Assembly: GCA_031292555.1 (NCBI GenBank)
Contig: JARLGV010000004.1
Coordinates: forward strand, 109,159 to 173,158
Direction: 5' to 3'
Source of the DNA: Fimbriimonas sp.
GTDB lineage: Bacteria; Armatimonadota; Fimbriimonadia; Fimbriimonadales; Fimbriimonadaceae
DNA length: 64,000 bases
Translations under genes and position numbers: made by a program
The notes under the pieces: generated by a model
Databases searched by the model: none
The model's input: the letters and a program-made list of their open reading frames with translations, nothing else
Told to the model about the DNA's origin: nothing
Shown: positions 55,061-62,181 of the stretch, in pieces
Position numbering within the stretch: position 1 is the stretch's first letter
Layout: the number at the start of each line of letters is the position of its first letter

Positions 55061-55066
55061 TAAAGT
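55061..55066 (+). promoter_or_regulatory. Candidate -10 element of the M20 peptidase gene (leaderless type)
   Basis: TAAAGT lies 6 nt before the ATG and no ribosome binding site is present. The same spacing of a TAnnnT hexamer to the start codon occurs at 57523-57528 (trhO), 60458-60463 (hexosaminidase) and, with 7 nt, at 62169-62174 (pruA). A -35 box is not evident. Confidence 0.35.
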
Positions 55067-55072
55067 CGAATC

Positions 55073-56473
55073 ATGTCAGACTCCATGGTTCTCAAGATCC
55101 AAGATTGGCTACGCGCCCACGAAGAAGAGCTCTTGGAGGACACGATTCAGATGCTCCAGATTCCGTCGATCGAGTCCGAAGCGAAACCGAACGCTCCCTA
55201 CGGAACGGAAAACCGTCTTGCCCTTGACTTGGCGCTAAGCCTTAGCGACAAATTTGGCATGAAGACGACCGATTTGGAAGGTCATTTAGGTTACGCCGAA
55301 TTCGGCCAGGGAGACAAGCTGATCATGTCTCTCGGGCATCTGGACGTAGTTCCCGTGGGTCCCGGGTGGAAGCACGCTCCATTCGGCGCGGAGATAGAGG
55401 ATGGGTACATCTACGCTCGAGGCACGACCGACGACAAGGGTCCGACGATGGCCTCACTCTATGCAATGCGGGCAATCAAGGAGTGCTGGCCAGACGTACC
55501 GGTAAGGATGCGTCAGGCTTTCGGGTGCAACGAAGAATCCGGGTTCGGTTGCGTGGCCCGCTACGCCCAGACCGAAGAGGCGCCCACGTTTGGAGTGGCG
55601 CCCGATTCCGGTTGGCCGCTCTATCACTGCGAAAAGGGAATCGCCAACCTCGAAATATCGGTTCCATTCGTCAAGGGCGAATTAGAATTGCTGCATGCTG
55701 AGGGCGGCCAACGACCGAACATCGTCATCGATTCTTGCGCGGCAAGAGTTCGTGTCGCCCCAAGCGCTCGCGCATTCGTTGAGGAGAAACTGGCCGATAG
55801 CTGGGATCGAAACGTCACCTACTCCTGGGAAGGCGACGAACTGGGGATCTATGCGATCGGCAAAGCGAGCCACGGCGCCCACCCATTCGGGGGCGACTCA
55901 GCCGCGATCCGCGTTTTCCGCTTTCTTAAGGAGATCTCGCCACTTAGCACCAGCAGGTTCTACACCGAACTGCACGAGCTATCGCACATCGGTGGCGCCG
56001 GACTGGGAATCGCCGGTTCTGACGAGGCAAGCGGGGCCCTCACCTGTAACCTCGGAATCGTATCGGTCGATGGAGACAATCTAGACCTCCTTTTCAACAT
56101 TCGTTATCCCGCCACGTGGAAAGGAACGCAACTCCAAGACCTTTGTGAAGCTCGGCTTGCCGAATTGACGAGCGGGTTCAAGCTGAAAGTCACGCGCGAT
56201 AGCCCGCCCCTCTACTTCCCTCTCGACCACCCGCTTGTGGAAACGATCGTGAACGTCTACGAAGCCGAATCCGGTGAGCGGAAGAAGCCGGGAGTCATGG
56301 GAGGAGGCACCTACGCCCGAGCGATCCCCAATACCGTCAGCATAGGGACCTGCTGGGATGGCGACGGCCACGCCCATGAAACTGATGAACGAATCAAAAT
56401 CGAAAGCCTGTACCGAGCCAGCCGGATTTACGCCCACATCTTCTACGAACTTGCGCTGCGCGCTTCGAACTAG
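55073..56473 (+). CDS. M20-family dipeptidase, PepV-like
   Basis: The protein has 466 residues. Metal-binding motifs GHLDVVP (first His and Asp), ARGTTDDKGP (bridging Asp) and CNEESG (catalytic Glu-Glu) fit PepV/Sapep dipeptidases, as does the length with a large lid domain (about 180-380) containing ASHGAHPFGGDSA. A final histidine is near the C-terminus (GHAHETDERI). It would split dipeptides or related amides in the cytosol. It is monocistronic and followed by a repeat-rich gap. Confidence 0.93.
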   Translation: MSDSMVLKIQDWLRAHEEELLEDTIQMLQIPSIESEAKPNAPYGTENRLALDLALSLSDKFGMKTTDLEGHLGYAEFGQGDKLIMSLGHLDVVPVGPGWKHAPFGAEIEDGYIYARGTTDDKGPTMASLYAMRAIKECWPDVPVRMRQAFGCNEESGFGCVARYAQTEEAPTFGVAPDSGWPLYHCEKGIANLEISVPFVKGELELLHAEGGQRPNIVIDSCAARVRVAPSARAFVEEKLADSWDRNVTYSWEGDELGIYAIGKASHGAHPFGGDSAAIRVFRFLKEISPLSTSRFYTELHELSHIGGAGLGIAGSDEASGALTCNLGIVSVDGDNLDLLFNIRYPATWKGTQLQDLCEARLAELTSGFKLKVTRDSPPLYFPLDHPLVETIVNVYEAESGERKKPGVMGGGTYARAIPNTVSIGTCWDGDGHAHETDERIKIESLYRASRIYAHIFYELALRASN

Positions 56474-56877
56474 GCGATGATGCGAGGCTCAGCCAGCCCA
56501 GGCCCTCAGCCGCACCAGCCGCTGCCTCCGCGGCAGCGAAGGAAAGGGTGTATGGATCGATCAACCGGATAGGGACGGCACTTCTGACGAATTGGACGAC
56601 CGACAGGTCCCCAATCCCACATCCCGTCGCCTATCCGCGAGTCCCGTGAATCGTATGTTCCATGCGTTGCCACGGAGGCAGCGGCTACGGGGTCTGGGGA
56701 CTATCGCCGGTCTGTCTCCTATCGGCGTGTCCCGTGTCCCGTATGTTCCATGCGTTGCCACGGAGGCAACGGCTACGGGGGCGGCGGGCGATCGCCAACT
56801 GGGGCTAACTTCCCGCCATCTCGCCTTGTGCCCACCGCGAAACGCCTTGTCCGTGGGTGGCGTAGACTGAAAGTGCC
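56474..56877. other. Repeat-rich intergenic region
   Basis: This 404-bp gap between the peptidase and glutathione peroxidase genes holds two copies of a 67-bp repeat (56626-56692 and 56714-56780). The frames open across it have no recognisable family and are not conserved between the repeat copies, so I call no gene. A TAGACT hexamer at about 56863 lies 9 nt before the peroxidase start. Confidence 0.6.
56626..56780. repeat. Pair of REP-like palindromic repeats, 88-bp period
   Basis: Two 67-bp units start exactly 88 bp apart. The last 41 bp (56652-56692 and 56740-56780) differ at only one base. Each unit folds: an inner stem GTTGCC with GGCAAC (GGCAGC in copy 1, which keeps a wobble pair) inside an outer stem CCCGTA with TACGGG. 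This is typical of REP/BIME-type dispersed repeats. No transposase gene is near. Confidence 0.75.
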
Positions 56878-57447
56878 ATGAGATTTGTCCCAGTAACGTC
56901 CCTAATCATCGCATCACTTGGGTGTCTATCGATTGCAATGGCCACCTCCGGCCGACGCTCAGAGCCGAGCACCATCTACGATTTCAAGATGACCAACATC
57001 GACGGCAGGGCCGTCAAGCTGAGCCGCTTCAAGGGCAAGGTCATCCTCGTTGTGAACGTCGCAAGCAAGTGCGGCTACACGCCTCAATACAAGGGTCTGG
57101 AGGCTCTCTATAAGGAGAAGAAGGACAAGGGCTTTGTCATTCTTGGCTTCCCCGCCAACAACTTCGGCGCCCAGGAACCGGGCAGCGATGCCGAGATTAA
57201 GCAGTTCTGCACCGGCAAGTACGACGTCACCTTCCCGATGTTCTCCAAGATCTCGGTCAAAGGAGACGATGAGCACCCTCTTTACAAGTGGCTTATCGAG
57301 AACAGCGACCGGCACGACGACATCGAGTGGAACTTCACCAAGTTCGTCATCGGCAAGGACGGCAAAGTGTTCAAGCGGTTCATGTCGAAGGACACCCCGG
57401 ACAGCGAGCAAGTCACCCAAGCCATCGACGAAGCACTCGCCAAGTAA
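56878..57447 (+). CDS. Exported glutathione peroxidase-like protein
   Basis: The protein has 189 residues. A signal-like N-terminus (about 1-22) precedes a thioredoxin fold with the peroxidatic Cys65 (NVASKCGYTPQY), Gln99 (PANNFGAQEPG) and Trp151-Asn152 (EWNFTKF), the classical tetrad. It uses Cys, not selenocysteine. Most bacterial members are cytosolic, so the signal suggests a periplasmic role in peroxide removal, probably with a thioredoxin-like reductant. The gene is followed by trhO 88 bp later. Confidence 0.93.
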   Translation: MRFVPVTSLIIASLGCLSIAMATSGRRSEPSTIYDFKMTNIDGRAVKLSRFKGKVILVVNVASKCGYTPQYKGLEALYKEKKDKGFVILGFPANNFGAQEPGSDAEIKQFCTGKYDVTFPMFSKISVKGDDEHPLYKWLIENSDRHDDIEWNFTKFVIGKDGKVFKRFMSKDTPDSEQVTQAIDEALAK

Positions 57448-57534
57448 GGCCCACAACAGCCGAAACGCAACAAAGGCTCGGCGGAAGCCGGGCCTTGAGC
57501 ATCGCTTGCTGCCCATTCCGGGTACTTTGACGGA

Positions 57535-58440
57535 ATGGTCGATCCGCCCCGCTGGCATGTAACCTGCTTCTACTGCTTCTTTCGGATCGAATCAGGTCGA
57601 CTTCCATCGCTCCGTCATGAGATCAAGGAGTGGATGACGAGCAACGAGATCAAGGGGCTGGTCCTCGTTGCGCCGGAAGGCATCAACGGAACCGTGAGCG
57701 GTTCCAGCGAAGCGATATCCGCCCTCAAAGCGTTTGTGAGGCAAGTGACCGGCGTCGAGGAGATCCACTTCAAGGACTCCGAGAGTCACGTACGTCCGTT
57801 CAGGCGTGCCTCCGTAGATATCCGAAGCGAGATCGTCGGGATGAAACGCCCCGATCTGGTTCCCGACTCTCCCGAGAATCACCACTTGACGCCCGAGCAA
57901 TGGCACCGAATGCTCGACTCGGATCATCCGCCAGTCGTCATCGACACTCGGAATCGCTACGAAACGCTCACCGGAAAGTTCAAAGGCGCAATCGATCCCG
58001 GCCTCAAGTCGTTCTCCGAATGGGGGGACTATCTTGAGCAGGCCGAGCTCCCGAGGGACGAGACGATACTGATCTACTGCACGGGAGGAATCCGCTGTGA
58101 AAAGGCGATTCTCGAGATGCGAACCCGCGGCTTCGACAAGGTCTACCAGCTCCGCGACGGGATCCTCGGTTACTTGGCCGAGTATCCCGAGGGCTACTTC
58201 GAAGGAGACTGCTTCGTCTTCGACGATCGGGTCGCGCTGGATGGTCATCTTCAACCCACCGACCGTTTCGGGATCTGCCCCGGATGTGGTCTGACGTCCG
58301 GCGATCGCCGCGAGTGCGAGTCTTGTGGCAGACCCTACTACGTGTGCACCGAGTGCGCCCCAACTTGGCCGGCTGCCTGCAGCAAAGTTTGCCGAGATCG
58401 CCTGGCTCAGGCCGCCAAGCGCTCAGCAAACCGAAGGTAG
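57535..58440 (+). CDS. trhO: tRNA uridine(34) hydroxylase TrhO
   Basis: The protein has 301 residues. An N-terminal acylphosphatase-like domain (about 8-95) with APEGINGTVSGS is followed by a rhodanese domain with active Cys182 in CTGGIRCEKA. A cysteine-rich C-terminus (CPGCG...CESCGRPYYVCTEC) probably binds zinc. TrhO (formerly YceA) makes 5-hydroxyuridine at position 34 of certain tRNAs using oxygen. A TACTTT hexamer lies 6 nt before the ATG, with no ribosome binding site. It ends 4 bp before the convergent sigma-factor gene. Confidence 0.95.
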   Translation: MVDPPRWHVTCFYCFFRIESGRLPSLRHEIKEWMTSNEIKGLVLVAPEGINGTVSGSSEAISALKAFVRQVTGVEEIHFKDSESHVRPFRRASVDIRSEIVGMKRPDLVPDSPENHHLTPEQWHRMLDSDHPPVVIDTRNRYETLTGKFKGAIDPGLKSFSEWGDYLEQAELPRDETILIYCTGGIRCEKAILEMRTRGFDKVYQLRDGILGYLAEYPEGYFEGDCFVFDDRVALDGHLQPTDRFGICPGCGLTSGDRRECESCGRPYYVCTECAPTWPAACSKVCRDRLAQAAKRSANRR

Positions 58441-58444
58441 CGCC

Positions 58445-59977
58445 TTACATCCACGCCAGGGACTGCTCGACCCATCCGTGCAGGCTATCCCAGAAACTCC
58501 TTGACTCCGGAGGGCGTTCGACGGGAAGGTCACGGGCAACCATCTGTAGGGCCTTTAGCGCAATTCTGGGAGCAAACTCACGCCGAGAAACGCCCCTTCG
58601 CCAAAGCACCTGCTCAACGAAGCCGGTATGAACAAAGGGGTAGCAGTCGTAGATCCAGACCATCGCCAACCCAAGAAGGGGATCACCGAAATGTCCGAAC
58701 GGGCTGGTGAACTCGACGAGTGGGTTCTCGTGCGAGACTGGGTCTCCGGGCCAACCAAGCGGCATGTCAAACAACTGATTGCCCGGTTCGATCCGATAGT
58801 TCCCAGGAAAGAAGAACGTGTAGTCGGTGTAGACCAGGAGAGTGTCAATCTGTAAGGCCGCCTCTCGCACCTGGCCAAGGCACCGTCTGAACCAAGGATC
58901 TGCAAGCCACCGCCGGCGGTCTCGCCCGGCTTCGGCTAGCCAGGGGTCCTGAGCCCACCGGTCGTCAGTCGTGAGAATCTCCACTTCGTCGAGAAGGGAG
59001 CGTCTCTCAATCTCGGCGCCAACCGGATCGGAAAGCAATTCATCTGCACAACCCTGTAGCCGATCGATCGCCTCGATCGCCCGGTCGGTCGCCAGCCGAA
59101 TGCGGTGAGCAGTTCCGTTCATGGTCCAGTTCGTGAGGTTTTCACCCCTGGCTTGCTCACAGAGGCATAGCCCGGGCATCTCCAGAGATCTGGCTCTCAC
59201 GCGAGGTCCGGGTATTCCCAGGCGCTCGAGCGCGCCGAGCAACGCCAACCTCTTGGCGCCGATATCGCCACGGAAGTCGACCGCCGTTTCGGTTCCATCG
59301 GACTGTCGGAGCCGCACGCGTGGCGAGAAGGGTTGCCAAGGTTCGGGAGTGTCCAGAACTTCCAGAATCGTCGACTCGGGAAAAGTCGAGAGAAGTAGGG
59401 CCGCGTGGGCGGCGTTGAGCTTTATCGTTTTGAGTGGCATAGGGGTGTTCGTGGTATTCGAGGCTTCAAGAAGGGATCGCAGTCGCTGTTTGGCAGCCAT
59501 AAGCCGACTCCGAACGGTGTTCTCTGGAATGGCAAGCAGGCTGGCGATCTCCGGAATCGACCAACCTCCGTCAAATCGGAGCAGGAAGGTCGTTCGAATC
59601 GGCTCGTTGAGGCAGCCCAAGGATGTTCGCAGATCCAGATGCCTGGATGGGTCGATCCGGATGGCCACCTCCATACAGTCGCTGAGGCTTGTGCCAAGGC
59701 GCCGGGTCCCTCGGTTCCGCCGCAGGTTTGCGCATTGACTCAGCGTGAGTTGTCGAAGCCATGCTTCAAACCGATCGTGATCCCGAAGGGTCGGCAACTG
59801 GATGGAGGCGTAGGCAAGAGACTCCTGGACCACGTCCATGGCATCGTCCACGTTGCCGAGCGCCCGGATGGCTAACGAAAACGCGATCCTTCGGTGTGCC
59901 TCCAAGAGGCGTTCCAAGGCGATATGGTCGCCACGGAGCGATTGTTGAATCAGTTCCCGAACGATTTCACGCGTCAT
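58445..59977 (-). CDS. ECF-like sigma factor fused to a degenerate APH-type kinase domain
   Basis: The protein has 510 residues from the ATG at 59977; a TTG at 60007 would add ten. Residues about 10-75 are sigma region 2 (DDAMDVVQESLAYASIQLPTL-like), and about 120-172 are sigma region 4 (FDGGWSIPEIASLLAIPENTVRSRL). From about 190 to 490 the sequence resembles aminoglycoside/choline phosphotransferases: an N-lobe with VRLRQSDGTETAVDFRGD and a LERLGIPGP turn, a catalytic-loop-like YTDYTFFFPGN (about 383-393), and a metal-site-like VEFTSPFGHFGDPLLGLAM (about 421-439). The usual His of HGD is Tyr and the second Asp is Glu, so it may be a ligand-binding pseudokinase. No anti-sigma gene is adjacent. 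It ends 4 bp from the convergent trhO; a rhodanese gene lies upstream on the same strand. Confidence 0.85.
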   Translation of the reverse strand: MTREIVRELIQQSLRGDHIALERLLEAHRRIAFSLAIRALGNVDDAMDVVQESLAYASIQLPTLRDHDRFEAWLRQLTLSQCANLRRNRGTRRLGTSLSDCMEVAIRIDPSRHLDLRTSLGCLNEPIRTTFLLRFDGGWSIPEIASLLAIPENTVRSRLMAAKQRLRSLLEASNTTNTPMPLKTIKLNAAHAALLLSTFPESTILEVLDTPEPWQPFSPRVRLRQSDGTETAVDFRGDIGAKRLALLGALERLGIPGPRVRARSLEMPGLCLCEQARGENLTNWTMNGTAHRIRLATDRAIEAIDRLQGCADELLSDPVGAEIERRSLLDEVEILTTDDRWAQDPWLAEAGRDRRRWLADPWFRRCLGQVREAALQIDTLLVYTDYTFFFPGNYRIEPGNQLFDMPLGWPGDPVSHENPLVEFTSPFGHFGDPLLGLAMVWIYDCYPFVHTGFVEQVLWRRGVSRREFAPRIALKALQMVARDLPVERPPESRSFWDSLHGWVEQSLAWM

Positions 59978-60062
59978 CGGATGTATTGGCGCGTCTTCGG
60001 TGCCCAAAAGACCAGAGTCTTTTTTCAGTTAATGCCCACAGACCTGCCGGGGCTCACCTCTC

Positions 60063-60383
60063 TCAGTATTCCGACATGGAGGGATCGACCGTGCGCGCCC
60101 ACCCATTGATACCGCTCGTGAGATTTCGCACGTGCGTGAACCCCTGCTGAAGCATATAGGTGGCCGCTTGTGCGCTTCTCGTGCCTCCACGGCACATGAT
60201 CACGTAGTTCCCATCCTTGTTCAAGTCGCCTACTTTCTCCGGCACCTGACCGAGCGGAATGTGAATGGCTCCCTTGAGCGAGGCGATCTCAAGTTCATGA
60301 GCCTCTCGGACGTCGATGACTGTCGGGGGATTTGGCCCCTGCAATTCAGCTTGAAGTTCAACGGGTGATAGAGATGGCAACAT
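60063..60383 (-). CDS. Single-domain rhodanese
   Basis: The protein has 106 residues, one rhodanese domain. The active loop is CRGGTRS with Cys64, and the TVIDVREAHE entry motif is near 21-30. It probably moves sulfane sulfur between carriers in the cytosol. It lies 85 bp upstream of the sigma-fusion gene on the same strand and is divergent from the hexosaminidase gene. TrhO nearby also carries a rhodanese domain, but the sequences differ. Confidence 0.92.
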   Translation of the reverse strand: MLPSLSPVELQAELQGPNPPTVIDVREAHELEIASLKGAIHIPLGQVPEKVGDLNKDGNYVIMCRGGTRSAQAATYMLQQGFTHVRNLTSGINGWARTVDPSMSEY

Positions 60384-60469
60384 CTATTGGCATTTAAGCA
60401 CAGATCTGCCGGGATCTTGGCGTTCGTTTGGGGCCGCCATCGTCATTCGGATACAGATACACTACCGGC

Positions 60470-62071
60470 ATGACCTTTCTCATTGCCGCCCTCACATTGG
60501 GTGGCATGCAGGTAACCAAGCGCATGACTTTACCGATCATTCCCGAACCCGTTTCCATCCGATACGAAGACGGCCATTTCACTCTCGGCCCCAAAACAAC
60601 AATCTCCGCCCCTTCCGAGCTTGCTTCGCTTGCCGAGATGCTCAAGGAGGACATAGGACCCGCATTCGGATTCGACTTGCCAATCGTCAACCACGGCGAT
60701 TCCGACTCGATCCACCTCACTCTCGACAAGAAACTCGCTCGACTAGGCGTTGAGGGTTACACGCTTCGAGTGCACGCCCACCGAATCGAGATCTCGGCGC
60801 CAGAGACGGCCGGCGTGTTCTATGGCATTCAGACATTGCGCCAGCTATTGCCAACCGAGTCGTTTAGAAAGGACAAGACCGAAAACGTCGCTTGGACTGT
60901 GCCGTGCGCCAGGATCGAAGACTATCCTCGATTCGGTTGGCGCGGAATGCACATCGACGCGAGCCGTCATTTTATGCCTAAGGAGTTCATCCTCAAATAC
61001 ATCGACTTGATCGCCCTTCACAAGATGAACGTCCTTCACTTCCACCTGACCGACGATCAGGGCTGGCGCATCGAGATCAAGAAGTACCCGAAGCTAACTT
61101 CGGTCGGAGGGTGGCGCAAAGAGAGCATGGCCGGCCACTACGGCGAGCACCGATTCGACGGAGTGCCTCACGGAGGTTTCTACACGCAGGAGGATATCAA
61201 AGAAATCGTCCGGTATGCGCACGACCGTTTCGTGAAGGTCGTGCCTGAGATCGAGATGCCGGGCCATGCCCAAGCTGCAATTGCGGCGTACCCAGAGCTT
61301 GGCAATACCGGCAAGCCGCTCGATGTCTTTACGGAGTGGGGCGTTGACGAAAATGTCTTCAACGTCGATGACTCAACGATTCATTTTCTGCAGGACGTGC
61401 TCACTGAGGTCGTCGGCCTCTTCCCTAGCGAGTTCATCCATGTCGGCGGAGATGAATGCCCCAAGACCCAGTGGAAGGCAAGCCCAGAAGCCCAAGCGCG
61501 CATCAAGGCACTCGGCCTAAAGGACGAGAATGAACTTCAAAGCTGGTTCATCCATCAGATGGACACTTTCCTTGCCTCCAAGGGACGACGGCTGGTTGGA
61601 TGGGATGAGATCCTGGAAGGCGGCCTCGCTCCCGGTGCGACCGTCATGTCCTGGCAAGGCGAAGAGGGCGGCGTCGCCGCTGCCAAAGCAGGCCACGACG
61701 TCGTAATGACGCCGGCTCAGTATACGTACTTCGACCACTATCAGACTCAAGACCACAAAGCCGAGGGCCTGACGATCGGGGGTTATCTTCCCCTCCGCCG
61801 AGTCTATGGCTACGAGCCGGTCCCGAAGGAGCTGAACGCCGAAGAGGCCAAGCACGTCCTGGGCGCCCAGGGCCAACTGTGGACGGAGTACATCCCCAAC
61901 CCCAAACGGCTGGAGTTCATGGGTTTCCCCCGAACATGCGCCCTAAGCGAAGTGCTCTGGACGCCGAAGAAGGAGCGAGACTACGACCAGTTCCTGTCAC
62001 GCCTGTCCGTACACCTCGAGCGTCTCACCGCGCTCGACGTCAACTACTGCCCCCTGGGCCTGCCCAAGTGA
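60470..62071 (+). CDS. Beta-N-acetylhexosaminidase (GH20)
   Basis: The protein has 533 residues from the ATG at 60470 (the frame is open to 60428). A short hydrophobic N-terminus (MTFLIAALTLGG) may be a weak signal. GH20b domain (about 20-145) precedes the catalytic barrel, with GWRGMHIDASRHF, HLTDDQGWRIEI and the catalytic pair Asp328-Glu329 in HVGGDECPK. It cleaves terminal GlcNAc or GalNAc from glycans such as chitin or peptidoglycan fragments. A TACACT hexamer lies 6 nt before the ATG, with no ribosome binding site. Confidence 0.95.
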   Translation: MTFLIAALTLGGMQVTKRMTLPIIPEPVSIRYEDGHFTLGPKTTISAPSELASLAEMLKEDIGPAFGFDLPIVNHGDSDSIHLTLDKKLARLGVEGYTLRVHAHRIEISAPETAGVFYGIQTLRQLLPTESFRKDKTENVAWTVPCARIEDYPRFGWRGMHIDASRHFMPKEFILKYIDLIALHKMNVLHFHLTDDQGWRIEIKKYPKLTSVGGWRKESMAGHYGEHRFDGVPHGGFYTQEDIKEIVRYAHDRFVKVVPEIEMPGHAQAAIAAYPELGNTGKPLDVFTEWGVDENVFNVDDSTIHFLQDVLTEVVGLFPSEFIHVGGDECPKTQWKASPEAQARIKALGLKDENELQSWFIHQMDTFLASKGRRLVGWDEILEGGLAPGATVMSWQGEEGGVAAAKAGHDVVMTPAQYTYFDHYQTQDHKAEGLTIGGYLPLRRVYGYEPVPKELNAEEAKHVLGAQGQLWTEYIPNPKRLEFMGFPRTCALSEVLWTPKKERDYDQFLSRLSVHLERLTALDVNYCPLGLPK

Positions 62072-62082
62072 CCCGGTGAGCT

Positions 62083-62149
62083 GAGTAGTGGAGTAGTGGA
62101 GATTGCCCTGAGCGAGTCTGTCATCGCTTCATCACTCCATCACTCCATG
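62083..62149. repeat. Tandem 8-mers in inverted arrangement
   Basis: GAGTAGTG occurs twice in tandem at 62083-62098, and ATCACTCC twice in tandem at 62131-62146 on the other arm. The arms are imperfect complements, so the gap between the hexosaminidase and pruA genes can form a loose hairpin. The 11-mer AGCTGAGTAGT here (62079-62089) also occurs at 15304-15314. Confidence 0.45.
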
Positions 62150-62181
62150 CCCTGCGCCCCGCTCCCGGTAAACTGCTATAT

